A DNA stretch of 64,000 nt from Pseudocercospora fijiensis CIRAD86 (Eukaryota > Ascomycota > Dothideomycetes > Mycosphaerellales > Mycosphaerellaceae), in assembly GCF_000340215.1 (NCBI RefSeq), contig NW_006921540.1:3363402-3427401 (forward strand), read 5' to 3'. Below the pieces are notes generated by a model. That model saw only the letters and a program-made list of their open reading frames with translations, made no database searches and had not been told where the DNA came from. The position numbers were made by a program, and so were the translations under genes. Numbering within the stretch: the stretch's first letter is position 1; the number at the start of each line of letters is the position of its first letter. Shown here piece by piece: positions 33,437-44,157 of this stretch.

Positions 33437-35470
33437 ATGGAGATTGATCCAATTGGCGCCGCGTTTTCGCGCTCTTCTTCCTCGCATGCCTCCTCCGCTA
33501 GCAGTGAGGCGTCAGAGTCTCCTCCAGCTCTCAATCCCCAGCAGGATGCCAAAGGTCGGCCCTGGTGGAAGGGTGTAATGTGCTACCAGGTCTGGCCAAT
33601 GTCCTTCAAAGACAGCAATGGTGACGGCATTGGCGACATCAAAGGTATCATTTCGAAGCTCGACTACCTGAAGGATCTTGGTATCGACTGTATCTGGGTC
33701 TCACCCACCTACAAGTCTCCCATGAAGGACTGGGGCTACGACATCTCAGATTACGAAGACATTCTGGATCAATTTGGGACGCTTCAGGATATGGAGAACC
33801 TCATTGAACAGGTTCACGCTCGTGGTATGAGAATCCTCATGGATCTGGTTATCACTCATACAAGCGACAAGCACCAATGGTTTCTGGAGAGTCGCAAATC
33901 GAAAGACAATCCAAAGGCAGACTGGTATATGTGGGGAGACAAACGCCCAGACCACATGATTGGTGAGCACAAAATCGAAGAACCGTCCAACTGGAGAGCA
34001 GCATTCGGTGGCAGTGCTTGGACCTGGATTCCCGAGCGCGAGCAGTATTACATCCATCTCTTCCTTGAATCCCAACCAGATTTGAACTGGGATAATGCAG
34101 ACATGCGAGCGGCTGTGTACGACTCGGCGATTAAGTTCTGGTTGGACCGTGGCGTCGACGGTTTCCGCTTGGACACTGCGAATCGATTCTGCAAAGATCT
34201 TTCCTACCCGGACATCGATCCGCCTGTCGTTCCAGGGAGATGGCAGCCAGGCAGCAAGCATTACATTAACGGCCCCAAGATGCACCCATGGCTGAAAGAG
34301 ATTCGCGAAAAGATCGATCGAGATGCTCCAGGCAAGGACATCATGATCGTTGGTGAGCTGCCTCTCACACCATATGAGGAGCTGCTGCGATACGTGAGAC
34401 CAGAGGAGAAAGAGTTGAGCATGGTATTCGACTTCGACATGGTCAAGCTTGGGAATAACGACAATCCTGATGAGTACGCCAAGCATGAAGTCTGCAACTA
34501 TATGGACGATGATCCAAGCTATACGCTACCAGGATTCAAGACAGCCATTGCCAAGGTGCAGAACCTCATCACAGATACCAATGCGTGGGGCACTGTCTTT
34601 ATGGAAAACCACGACCAGCCTCGCAGCATTGCCCGCTACGCAACACCTGAGTCTAGGCATTGGCGTGAAGCCGGCAAGCTTCTCTGTCTCCTTCAGACCA
34701 CGCTGTCAGGCACTGAGTTTCTCTATCAAGGCCAAGAGATAGGCATGCTGAATATGCCAATCAGTTGGGGCTCCTCCGAGTTCAAAGATCCTGACGCTCA
34801 CATCTACATCGGAGACTATGTCGAGCTTAATCGTGAGAAGGATCCTTTCGCTCACGACAATGCCATCAGGGGCGTCTTCAAGGTCGGCAGAGACAACTCT
34901 CGCACGCCTGTGCAGTGGAGCAACGAAGCGAATGCTGGCTTCACAGGCAGCAACCCACCTTGGATGAAAGTCAACGACAACTACGACTGGCTGAACGTCG
35001 AAGCCCAGAAGAAGGACCCGAACAGCATTTGGCTCTTCTGGAAAGACAGAATCGCCATGCGCAAGCACTATCGGGAGCTCTTCATGTTCGGTACCTTCGC
35101 CACCTACGACTACGAGAACACCCACACCTTCACCTACACCAAGATGGCTGAAGATGGACAGACTGCACTCGTGATCCTGAATTTCTCAAACGATGAGCTT
35201 CCACTAAACACAGTCCAGCGCCATCTTCTCGGCCACACGTACCGCCTCATCGCAAGCAATGTCTCAGAGCCTGGCTATAAGCTTCGACCTTGGGAAGGAA
35301 GAGTATACATCGTCCGCGATGCACTGGAGCAAGATGAGGCTGGCACGCCCAGGATTGTCAAGGATGTTCAGGATCACCTGGCTGTGTATGGGAAGTTGTT
35401 GGATTCTGCTAGGAGTAGTGGGAGAAGCTCGGGTCGGTCGAGTAGAATGATGTTTTGTGATAATGCTTGA
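33437..35470 (+). CDS. alpha-glucosidase / maltase, glycoside hydrolase family 13
   Basis: An intronless GH13 enzyme (677 aa from this start) of the maltase/oligo-1,6-glucosidase type, which hydrolyses terminal alpha-glucosides. The catalytic set is complete: nucleophile Asp in GVDGFRLDTANRF, acid/base Glu in MIVGELPLTP, and the transition-state Asp in ENHDQPR. GDGIGDIKGI and ISDYEDI are the usual early motifs. No signal peptide is visible, so it is probably intracellular, as in fungal maltose-utilisation systems. The frame is open from an upstream ATG at 33,308 (43 extra residues). I prefer 33,437 because its context gcgccATGG is much better. Both termini are Ser-rich, and the C-terminus has an unusual SSGRSSGRSSR tail. 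Confidence 0.92.
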   Translation: MEIDPIGAAFSRSSSSHASSASSEASESPPALNPQQDAKGRPWWKGVMCYQVWPMSFKDSNGDGIGDIKGIISKLDYLKDLGIDCIWVSPTYKSPMKDWGYDISDYEDILDQFGTLQDMENLIEQVHARGMRILMDLVITHTSDKHQWFLESRKSKDNPKADWYMWGDKRPDHMIGEHKIEEPSNWRAAFGGSAWTWIPEREQYYIHLFLESQPDLNWDNADMRAAVYDSAIKFWLDRGVDGFRLDTANRFCKDLSYPDIDPPVVPGRWQPGSKHYINGPKMHPWLKEIREKIDRDAPGKDIMIVGELPLTPYEELLRYVRPEEKELSMVFDFDMVKLGNNDNPDEYAKHEVCNYMDDDPSYTLPGFKTAIAKVQNLITDTNAWGTVFMENHDQPRSIARYATPESRHWREAGKLLCLLQTTLSGTEFLYQGQEIGMLNMPISWGSSEFKDPDAHIYIGDYVELNREKDPFAHDNAIRGVFKVGRDNSRTPVQWSNEANAGFTGSNPPWMKVNDNYDWLNVEAQKKDPNSIWLFWKDRIAMRKHYRELFMFGTFATYDYENTHTFTYTKMAEDGQTALVILNFSNDELPLNTVQRHLLGHTYRLIASNVSEPGYKLRPWEGRVYIVRDALEQDEAGTPRIVKDVQDHLAVYGKLLDSARSSGRSSGRSSRMMFCDNA

Positions 35471-35647
35471 TGGCCGCGACACTAAAATTTGGATGGCGTT
35501 GTATTACCGGGTCTTTTGGAGCTTGATTTAGTCTTGAATGTTTTCTTGTTCCATGAACTCTTACATCCCTATTACACTCGATGATGTATCAACCCATCTA
35601 AGTTTCCATCAACAATCATAGAAACACCGTTTACAACAGAAACGAAC

Positions 35648-36345
35648 GCAGGCGTGAGTTCACTCTTGCCTCCAGCTCCACTACTGAGCAAGTCACGAGT
35701 ACATCTGATCCTCTCTCGACGACCGTGGAAATACCCTTATCGGCGGAAGGAAATGTAGAAAAGGACGCTGCAGGTGGGTTCACGCTTGATTGTTCACCCT
35801 TGCTTTTAGTTGGTCTCCTAGGGCAAGCTCCACTACTGAGCAAATCACTGGTACATCTGATCTTCTCTTAACGACCGTAGAATACTCTCATCGGCGGAAA
35901 GCAGCGTAGGAAAGGACGCTGCAGGCGGGTTTACGCTTGCGCTGACTACGAGGTTGCTCGATGACAGATGCCTTGCCATGATTATCAGGATTTCCCTCGA
36001 ATTGCTTCGAAGCGCCCTTTTTGCCGGAAGGCAATGTATAAAAGGATGTTGCAGGCGGATTCACGCTTGAGTCCAGTCGCTCGCTTACTACGAGGCTTCT
36101 CGATGAAAGATGCCTTGCTATAGCATCATCATCCGGATTCCCCTCGAACTGCTCAGAAGCACGCCTTTGAACGAAGCAAAGGGAAGAAGGCACGAAAGAT
36201 GTGAGTTAGTTTGTACAAGCTTTAATTCCTTACCATGAGGTTTCTCGATGAAATATGCCTCGCTATCATCATCCAGATTTGCCTCGAATTGTTCAGAATC
36301 ACCCATTTTGACGGAAGCCAAAGATAAGAAAGCACGATAGATAAA
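35648..36345 (-). repeat. five-unit diverged tandem repeat (about 120-152 bp units)
   Basis: Between the convergent glucosidase and SUN genes lie five direct copies: 36,203-36,345; 36,051-36,202; 35,921-36,050; 35,770-35,920; 35,648-35,769. The first three (minus-strand order) share a core encoding SEQFEGNPD-like peptides and an ATCGAGAAACCTC-type string. Copies 2-5 share GCGTGAAYCCRCCTGC-like ends. Copies 4-5 share a separate block containing ctccactactgagca. Copy 1 contains an intron-like segment (GTAAGG ... CTAAC ... TTCAAAG). The array may be a decaying repetitive gene or a minisatellite that grew from one. No family recognised. Confidence 0.75.
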
Positions 36346-36470
36346 AGAGTTTGGGCATGTTTCATTTCGTTCACATTGGGGTATCTCATGCAGAACGCCA
36401 TCGCTAAAATCACCTAGATATCCCCTTAGGTGCTGTGAACCCGTCCAGAATTTCGAAACAGAATGTCAAA

Positions 36471-38540
36471 TCACTGCGGAACCTCCTCTCCAGCGAGCCT
36501 CCACCTGTACATACACGTGTGATCGGCTCCCCAATTGTCCGTCACTCGGAATACGACTCTGTTCGTGCTGATACCGTGGCTCTGCATGTCTGGAAAGAAT
36601 TTGAAAGACTGGACGAAATTGTGGCTGTCGATGTCGTACCAGTCGGTCATGAGGCAGGCCCAAGGTCTTAAGTCGTCTGGCGGCGTGCTGGAGCATGGTC
36701 GGTCGCCAGCGAAGCGCGAGGTTTTGCCACCGATTTCCTCATAAATGCGGTCCGCTTCGGCCGGGTCAAGCTCGAACCACACCTCGAAGTCCTTCGGAGC
36801 TGCAGCGATGTTGCGGGTTGCCATAGCAGGGGCGTGCTCGATGGTAAGCTCGGTCGGCCAGATCTTACGCGATAGCCTGACACCAAGCTGCGCTCTGTGT
36901 TCGGTAGAGTTGGCGGAGCACCAGCACTGCGTGGTCTCGTCCCACGCCTGGATAGCTGAAGATGGTGGGTTTGGGACTTGAGTCCAGATGCCGAATTTTG
37001 TGCCAAGCCAGTAGTACCATGTATTGGATGGGTGCTGTGTCTTGGAGGTGGTGCGAGGGTCAATTGCAGCGCCGCTGCCGACTGAGAGGTAATTGACCTG
37101 GCGAAGAGCCTTGTCCGTATTGTAGACGACGTTGGCATTGCCAAGAGCGGCAATATTAGCGCGAGCCATAGCCATAATTTCAGACTTCTCGAGAGTGTCC
37201 TTGGCAACGTCGCGAGCTTCAGTCAAGATTTCTGTGCGGAATTTGTGGAGCGTTTCCGCCATCTCCTCTTCCATGAGCCTGTTGTTCGCAACCATGGCGG
37301 CTTGGAAGGCGTCTTTGCTGACGAGTTGATGACGAGAGGCGACATTATCCATCTCTTGATCTAAAACTCCCAGAAAGACAGCTTGTAGCTTCTCTTCGTT
37401 GCTCTGGATGAAGTGGTCCCAGATTTCAGATGAGTCGCTTGGTCGTGTCATCTTGTCGGAGAGCGCTTTCCAGAAGTGAGCTGGTATTTGCCATTCGCCG
37501 TCCACCTCTTCGGTAACAATGGTGCGCGGCAGAATGCGTTGCAGCTCTGCAATTGCAGCTTGCTGCACAGCGATGGTCTGTCGCATGGCTTCCGTAGCGT
37601 TGTCGGCCTTGTCGAGTCGAGATTTGAAATGAGCGTTGATACCGTACTGCAAGCTCGGTATAGTCTGATTTGGTGGCAGGAGATCCCAGAAAGCATCATC
37701 GTTCAGAAACATTTCCCAGCGCAGTTGGAGCTCCTTTGGCGACGAGTATCCTGGTAGGCCGATGATCCAAGCCGTCTCCACGAGAGCGTGATGTCTGAGC
37801 TGCGCGAGCGAATTTGGCAGCGGTAGACGTGCCATGGCAATCAGAGCTGCAATTGTGAGAAGCACGATTGAGAGGATACCCTTGAGGCCATTAGCATCGC
37901 TGACAAGCCTCCGAAGGTACCGCGGTAATGTGTGAATAAATACCATGAATGAGTTTGGTTGGAATCGCTCTGGGCGAGCATGCGCTTCTTGACGCTCTGG
38001 ATTGCGGCCGAATGGGTCAGTCGGCTGCCTCGGTGGTGGAGGTGGAGGCGGTGGGGGACCGTGGGAAGCAGTGTAGAGTGCGCTGTTTTGAAGAGAGGTG
38101 GCGGGTCTTGCGTCGTCGGGAGTCGACTCCAAAATTGCTTGGCGACCTGGGCCATTCCAAGCAAAGCCATTGGTCTTTGGTGCACGTTCTTGTTCAAGCG
38201 CAGGTTCGTCTTCTACCTCGGGCTCGTCATCGACATAGGTTTCTGCTCGTGGAACTAGTTCTGGTGCTTTGGTCTTCTTGCGAAAGCGGTTGTTATTGGA
38301 TGGTGCGGCACCTTCTGGTGAGGGATCGCGCGTTGGTTCGCGAGTTGTGCCACGTTTGCGTGTGTTGTTTGCGAATGCATTCTGGAAGCCAGATTGAGTT
38401 GTATTGACTTGCGACGCTATGGCGGCTTTGCCTTGAGCGCCATACGCGTGCGACTGACGTGTTGGCAATGCTGGCAGTGGCGTCTGTGCACGAGAGCGTG
38501 TTTGGCGTGTTGTTGCCGGTGTCTGATTGCGGCCAGACAT
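36471..38540 (-). CDS. SUN-domain (Sad1/UNC-84) inner nuclear membrane protein
   Basis: An intronless 689-residue protein. The N-terminal about 215 residues are disordered and basic, with NLS-like RKR and RFRKKTK and a run of nine Pro. A single transmembrane segment lies at residues about 218-239. A perinuclear region with coiled-coil potential follows, then the SUN domain at about 482-689, starting NYLSVGSGAAIDPRTTSKT and including LTIEHAPAMATRNIAAAPKDF and RVTDNWGADHTCMYRWRLAG. SUN proteins span the inner nuclear membrane and bind KASH proteins to link chromatin, spindle pole body and cytoskeleton. Topology and domain order are canonical. Start ATG at 38,540 opens the frame. Convergent with the glucosidase across the tandem repeat. 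Confidence 0.92.
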   Translation of the reverse strand: MSGRNQTPATTRQTRSRAQTPLPALPTRQSHAYGAQGKAAIASQVNTTQSGFQNAFANNTRKRGTTREPTRDPSPEGAAPSNNNRFRKKTKAPELVPRAETYVDDEPEVEDEPALEQERAPKTNGFAWNGPGRQAILESTPDDARPATSLQNSALYTASHGPPPPPPPPPRQPTDPFGRNPERQEAHARPERFQPNSFMVFIHTLPRYLRRLVSDANGLKGILSIVLLTIAALIAMARLPLPNSLAQLRHHALVETAWIIGLPGYSSPKELQLRWEMFLNDDAFWDLLPPNQTIPSLQYGINAHFKSRLDKADNATEAMRQTIAVQQAAIAELQRILPRTIVTEEVDGEWQIPAHFWKALSDKMTRPSDSSEIWDHFIQSNEEKLQAVFLGVLDQEMDNVASRHQLVSKDAFQAAMVANNRLMEEEMAETLHKFRTEILTEARDVAKDTLEKSEIMAMARANIAALGNANVVYNTDKALRQVNYLSVGSGAAIDPRTTSKTQHPSNTWYYWLGTKFGIWTQVPNPPSSAIQAWDETTQCWCSANSTEHRAQLGVRLSRKIWPTELTIEHAPAMATRNIAAAPKDFEVWFELDPAEADRIYEEIGGKTSRFAGDRPCSSTPPDDLRPWACLMTDWYDIDSHNFVQSFKFFPDMQSHGISTNRVVFRVTDNWGADHTCMYRWRLAGEEVPQ

Positions 38541-39171
38541 GGCTGCGACAGGTCTTGGGGTTGTTGATGTTGTGGGGAGAAAGTCGATGGAAGTTTCGCA
38601 GTTTGAAGTAGTGAGGATTCGGCGGTGGGTCCTCGAAAGCCAGTGGCACTAGTGCCAAACCTTATCTGCGGATGCTATTGTTGCGCTCTATTCTCACTTC
38701 GTGATTGTGCTCTTGTATTGTCATCACAATAAGAACTCGTTTGAGAAGTTGGGGAGCATTGCGGCCATCGCGAAGTGCTTTCGAGTACTCTGGCTAACAA
38801 TGATGCATCCGGCCCGTCAATGCATTCCATTGTACCTTGTTGCCGGCACAACACACGGGCCTCGGCATCTTGCATAAGCGAGCACTATTCTAGGACCGGG
38901 ATTGGGTCCGTGGGACTTTCTTTCGACTTCAGCTTCTCCTCCTGCTGCCATCTCTCTATAGCGTCTTTCACGACGCTTGTTGTATCTGATTTGCTCGTCT
39001 TGATCGACAGTGCTACCTGCTGTCACCACTTAGGACCCTTACGGTGGCCATAGCAATTCCACTGGCCTGGAATGTTCAACAGATTACTTGGCGCACCGTC
39101 ACATCAGGCGATGTTTTCGCATGAGGGAAAAGAAAATCTTGCTTCTCCTATGTTTAACGTCAAAATTGTAG
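38541..39171. other. intergenic between SUN and GNAT genes
   Basis: Short overlapping ORFs only. It probably contains the SUN gene promoter and the 3' end of the GNAT gene; both are on the minus strand. Confidence 0.4.
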
Positions 39172-39930
39172 CTAACGAGCGTCTCTTCGCATGTAATTGA
39201 AGGTGTACATCCCCCATCGCGAACCATCGGGAGGCACGATGCCCTCTGTGTTCCAGCGATCGAGATCGAGTTCCAGCTTTCCTATAGTCTTGAATCCTTG
39301 GCGCTCAAATGCCACTGTGCCAACTTCACTAGCATGCACCCAGCAGAATACGTTTTCCTCATCTGCTCGGGCCGTACCTCGATGAATCAGTGCCGAGCCT
39401 ACCCCTTTGCCTTGATGGGAAGGACGCACGACTATACTGGAAATATACATGCACTTGGTCCCGAGAGGCATGAGACGTTCCATCCAGACCTTGAGATGGT
39501 CGCCTGTGTATTGCTCGAGTCTGGCCCGCGCTGACTTTTCGGATGTTACAGATTCCACCACCGGCGACGTTGGTCTAGCAATTTGCCTGCCCTCGGCATG
39601 GATGTCCTCGAGCTGCTTCAGCTCCCTTTCCCGTCGTGCGTGACCTTCGGCAGAGTTAAAGCCACGATAGACCCAGGCAACCCAGCCGATCACAGATTTT
39701 GTTGATGGGTCTTCAGCGACTGTGATGTCCATCGTTCCTGGAGCTTGGCTGAGCCAGTAGGCCAAGGCATCTTGCATTCCTGCTTCATGATCATAAGGGT
39801 TCAGTAGACTTCGCGCCTTGAATTGTGTTTGCCGATCAAATTCAAAGGCCAGTCCAGCGATGCGTGCGCATGTTGGTATGTCGGATGTTGTGAGTGGCCT
39901 CGGAATGTAGCAATCCTTCCTGTTCGCCAT
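39172..39930 (-). CDS. GNAT-family N-acetyltransferase
   Basis: An intronless 252-residue protein of the fungal GNAT group, with PLTTSDIPTCARIAGLAF at the N-terminus. The acetyl-CoA pyrophosphate-binding loop is in ISSIVVRPSHQGKGVGSALI, followed by the motif-B-like AFERQGFKTIGKLELDL. These enzymes transfer acetyl from acetyl-CoA to an amine; the substrate cannot be told from sequence. Length and domain spacing are normal. Start ATG at 39,930 in gccATGGcg on the coding strand. Divergent from the UDP-glucose epimerase gene, with an 868-bp spacer. Confidence 0.88.
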   Translation of the reverse strand: MANRKDCYIPRPLTTSDIPTCARIAGLAFEFDRQTQFKARSLLNPYDHEAGMQDALAYWLSQAPGTMDITVAEDPSTKSVIGWVAWVYRGFNSAEGHARRERELKQLEDIHAEGRQIARPTSPVVESVTSEKSARARLEQYTGDHLKVWMERLMPLGTKCMYISSIVVRPSHQGKGVGSALIHRGTARADEENVFCWVHASEVGTVAFERQGFKTIGKLELDLDRWNTEGIVPPDGSRWGMYTFNYMRRDAR

Positions 39931-40798
39931 GGTGGAGTGTATTTAGGAGTGTAGAACACAGTAGAGCGCTGGATGTTAGAAGAGTTCGTCTATGCTGTGC
40001 AGCGGACCTACTCGATGCTGAATCGGGACACCGCCCTTGATAGCCTTCGGATCCGAGAAGTGCCTGGGATCTCGCAGCGTCGCTGCTCAGCAACGATTAC
40101 AGGCGATTGTGGCCAGTTCCGGACCCACACCTTTGCGCTTTTGCGCCCAAAACTTGAGACGTGGTGGTTCGCAGGATCTGTATTAGACGTTGCTGCACTA
40201 TGCCCTCGCCAGCATTTGCGGAGGGCAACGAAAGGCACAAAAAGGCTCAACGGTCCTTGAATCAAGGTGGGAAGATGCCTGTCCAGTTGAAGTGGCCGGC
40301 ATTAGGCCACGTGAAAGCTCTATCACGAGAGCTCTAAGGTGTGAAAGCGGCCACTTGAACCACGTATTGTCACGCCATGCTTCTGCAAGCGAAGACCTAC
40401 TCTCCTGGCGCTGCTCGGAATGGCTTCACAACGTCAGAACTGGACTAGTCGCGCCATTTGTGCTCCAGTGTCGATGGCAAGAACAGCTGCTGCGGTGAGA
40501 ATGATGATGAGGTCTGACCGTCTGAGCATGTTACTCGGAAGGAAGCACCACATGCCGGAGTGAGTGGAAACGAGGCTCGCCCACTTCCCGATGTTCAGCC
40601 CTACAAAAAGTTCCTGGCAGCGATCAGCGGTTCGAGCCTTAAAAGGGGGAGCTGTCTCGAGCTTAAAAAGAATCCACTTGTGCAACCCCTCAGAAGCAAC
40701 ATATCGAGTCGACGACGAGCAGCTGCTACCCGAGAGAAGTTCTACCTACAAATCAGAAACAGATTCAATAGCTTGAGATTTGACAAGCGGACGACAAA
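39931..40798. promoter_or_regulatory. divergent spacer GNAT / UDP-glucose epimerase
   Basis: 868 bp between divergent start codons with only short ORFs. It probably contains both promoters. No CGG(N11)CCG Gal4-type site was noticed by eye. Confidence 0.4.
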
Positions 40799-42050
40799 AT
40801 GGTTGTAGGATCAGTGCTGGTGACCGGGTAAGACATTCTTCCCATTCTGGGACACCTTACACTTTGACCATGCGATGCTGATGCCATATGCCAATGCAGC
40901 GGCACGGGATACATCGGCTCCTTTACCGCTCTCGCGCTTCTCGAAGCAGACTACAAAGTCGTCATCGTCGACAACCTCTATAATTCCTCCGACGAAGTCC
41001 TCAATCGCATTGAGCTGATCTGCGGCAAGCGACCCGAATACGTCAAATGCGACATCACCGACGAGAAGCAGCTTGACGAGGTTTTCGCGGCGCACCCAGA
41101 CATTGACAATGTCATTCACTTTGCTGCACTAAAAGCTGTGGGAGAATCGGGAAAGAGACCTCTGGACTACTACCATGTCAATGTCTATGGCACATTGTGC
41201 CTGCTCCGCAGCATGCAGAAGCACAAAGTCACGAACATCGTGTTCTCCTCGTCTGCCACGGTTTATGGCGACGCGACGCGATTCAAGGACATGATTCCGA
41301 TCCCAGAAGAATGTCCTCTTGGCCCAACAAACCCGTACGGCAACACCAAATTTGCAGTCGAGACCATGATCACAGACTACATTAACTCGGAAAGAGTCAA
41401 GGCCCAAGAAGCAGGCAGCGCCGGAGACGAGTTCAATGCCGCATTGCTGAGATACTTCAACCCTGCCGGAAGCCATCCCAGTGGTGTGATGGGCGAAGAC
41501 CCGACAGGCGTTCCTTACAACCTTCTTCCGCTGCTGGCCCAGGTTGCAGTTGGCAAGCGTGAAAAGCTTCTCGTGTTTGGAGATGGTGAGCACAGATCAG
41601 TACCTATCTACGCTGCTCAGCACACTGACTTGAGTAGACTATGCATCAAAGGATGGCACTGCAATTCGTGACTACATTCACATTCTCGATCTGGCTGACG
41701 GCCATCTTGTTGCGTTGAACCACTTGCGCTCGAACAAGCCAGGTGTACGCGCGTGGAATCTGGGGACTGGCCGGGGTTCCACAGTCTATGAAATGATCAA
41801 GGCCTTCAGCAAAGCCGTGGGACGTGATCTACCCTACGAAGTCGCTCCACGCCGTGCAGGCGACGTGCTCGACCTCACAGCGAACCCATCGCGTGCGAAT
41901 AAGGAGCTTGGATGGAAAGCTACCCACACTCTCGAGGACGCCTGCGCCGACCTTTGGAGGTGGACCGAGAACAATCCACAGGGCTACAGACAACAGCCAC
42001 CAAAAGAGTTTCTCGATGCTCTTAGAAACAAGAAGCAGAGAACAGAATAG
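40799..42050 (+). CDS. GAL10: UDP-glucose 4-epimerase
   Basis: A 375-residue short-chain dehydrogenase/reductase that interconverts UDP-glucose and UDP-galactose (Leloir pathway, cytosol). Exons: 40,799-40,827; 40,900-41,585; 41,638-42,050. The introns are 72 and 52 bp; phases close. The first intron splits the NAD-binding glycine motif VTGGTGYIGS, a common arrangement in fungi. The catalytic pair YxxxK is in NPYGNTKFA, with the upstream Ser in FSSSATVYGD. RYFNPAGSHPSG, IRDYIHILDLADGH and NLGTGRGSTV are typical. There is no C-terminal mutarotase domain as in yeast Gal10, which is normal for filamentous fungi. Start ATG at 40,799. Confidence 0.93.
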
Positions 42051-42924
42051 ACTTGCGAGATCTCGGGATATTGTAGATGGGGTGTCATTGGAAAAGAGGA
42101 TGTGCATTTGGATACCCTAGAAGCGATTGCATCTATGCCAGGTGTTGCAGAAAACTACATCATGGCCAGGGATTGACATATAACCCAAAAGTAGGATAGA
42201 GATTTTGCAACTTGAATAGACCTGCTTTCCGATTCGGCCGCACTGGAAAGATTTCGTTCCGAACTTGCACCTAGCACGCTTGTGGGATACCCGGGATACC
42301 CTACGTTCGCGATTCTCTTGGGGAGATCGGCATTATGCCCAGCGGAGCCAAGTACTGACCAACTACCAGGGCAAGATGAGATGCGGAATGCACCGAGGGA
42401 TGTTGAAGTGAGGCTCACAGAGGAAGAGAACTGTTGGAGACCGTCGGAAGCGAACTGAGAGCGCGATCGATTTTGATATAGAGCAGAAGGCCGAGTCTTC
42501 CTTTCACGTGCTGAAATGTTCATAGCTGTACTCTTGCATACTGTAATCTGAACGCGCACGAGCTGCCTAGACCTTACATGCTGTCTCGGGTCAGAGTCTT
42601 GCGAATACGGGACCTCGCATGTGATAGGTGGAAACTATAAGTACCGGAAATCAAGAATGGGAATAGAGTTGAAGCTCACCGGTGAAGACACCGAAGTTCC
42701 TCAAGTCACGAGAGGAGCCGGTTGAGTTCGATTTGGCTTATCAGCAGACACAGACGGATACACGCAGATGAGATCTTTCTTTTCGTGGGCATCACCGACC
42801 CGCAGGACTCTCTGCATCGCTCGTGAAGGGTAATATCGCTGCGCAGGCCCCAATGTAGCTCCAGATGCACTGAAAGGCAATAGGCCTCAACTGTCATAGA
42901 GACAACTGCACCACAACAATTTTC
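42051..42924. other. intergenic, nothing recognised
   Basis: About 870 bp between convergent genes (epimerase, DcpS) with overlapping short ORFs lacking domain features. Confidence 0.4.
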
Positions 42925-43890
42925 TCACTGCAAAACGCTCGGCGTCCTCCCCTCCTTCAACGGCAAATAAACCTGCTGCCACAACTCACTACTCTCCCCA
43001 ACCGTATACGACAACTCAACCAGATGCATCCCCGCCTCCTCCCCACCCCCCAAATTCTCCAACTGCGAAACAACATGATCAAACCCCAACGCCTTCCCCA
43101 CAGCCTGCGTCCCCGTAGCATCAAGATCCACATGCACAACATGCACATGAAAATGATAATACGTCGGCTGATAATGCACATAAAACTTCAGCATATCCTC
43201 CTCCAACCCAGCATACAACTCCTTCACACTCCTCGTCAAAGTCTCCCTCAAATGTTTCAACCACTCGACATCCCTCTTCTTCAAATCCCTCACCGACCAA
43301 ATATCCCGCCTCATCGGTAACGCCAATAAATGTAAAGACCCGAGCGTCGAACGATCCCAATTCAAATCCGGAAGTAAAAGGAAATCATCCTGCGGATCTG
43401 CTTCGTGAGATCGAAACAACACATTCTCTTGCTCACTTTTTCCTTCCAAAATATTGAACACCCAATTCAATCTCCCCTCCTCCCGACAAACTTTCATATA
43501 AGGCCTCACAAACTCCTCATAAATCTCGGCCGTCTCTCTCACGACACGTGCTTGCTGGAATGAGTACTTCCGGATATGTGTTTCGGTGCAAGGGTATATG
43601 AGGTTTATCTTTAAATCCGGGGGCGTGGGTTCGTCGATTGTGTTTTCTGTCATGGAGTTGGCTAGGTACCAGTGGTAGATGTCATTGTCTCCGAGGGTTT
43701 TCACGTGGGCCAGAAGACGCGAGAAGGAGCCGAGGTAGTTTGGTTCTGTTTTGAAGGCGCCGCGTTCGGCGAGGAGGAGGGCTGGTTGCCCGGAGATTGT
43801 GCCTTGGAGGACGATGCGCCGGCCTTGTTGGTCTTGGTTTAGGAGGGTTGAGAATTTGAAGCGGGTTATGAGGCTGCGGGTGTCGGTCAT
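42925..43890 (-). CDS. scavenger mRNA-decapping enzyme DcpS (HIT family)
   Basis: An intronless 321-residue DcpS homologue, which hydrolyses the m7G cap left after 3'-5' mRNA decay. The histidine triad is at residues about 246-252 (HFHVHVVHV). The dimerisation and cap-binding landmarks IYPCTETHIRKYS, LLLPDLNWDRSTLGSLHLLA and RRDIWSVRDLKKRDVEWL are present. Length matches fungal relatives. The coding strand is C/A-rich in its first third and G/T-rich toward the end, one of the skew flips described in the findings. Start ATG at 43,890. Confidence 0.93.
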   Translation of the reverse strand: MTDTRSLITRFKFSTLLNQDQQGRRIVLQGTISGQPALLLAERGAFKTEPNYLGSFSRLLAHVKTLGDNDIYHWYLANSMTENTIDEPTPPDLKINLIYPCTETHIRKYSFQQARVVRETAEIYEEFVRPYMKVCREEGRLNWVFNILEGKSEQENVLFRSHEADPQDDFLLLPDLNWDRSTLGSLHLLALPMRRDIWSVRDLKKRDVEWLKHLRETLTRSVKELYAGLEEDMLKFYVHYQPTYYHFHVHVVHVDLDATGTQAVGKALGFDHVVSQLENLGGGEEAGMHLVELSYTVGESSELWQQVYLPLKEGRTPSVLQ

Positions 43891-44157
43891 GGTTGTGGTG
43901 TTGCGATTTGGTGGATGGGGGTTTTAGGATACTGGTGTTGGAGTTGTGGAAGTTTGTGTGAAGTCGCATGCTGCTGACTCATCACACTTTCAAAAAGCCA
44001 AGTCCACAGAAAACTGATTTGTTGATAATAGGACCAATTTGCCAGTCTAAATTGATATGCAGAGGACATTGTGAATGCAATTTTGCGTGAGGAATGAACT
44101 ATATTGGAAATACAAAAGCGAGCGTAGCGCCACTCTTCCTTCTGACTCTCAGACCAT

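Noticed and set aside
40300..40345. Small inverted repeat resembling a structured RNA or terminator
   Set aside because: Short, imperfect and unremarkable in a eukaryotic intergenic region.
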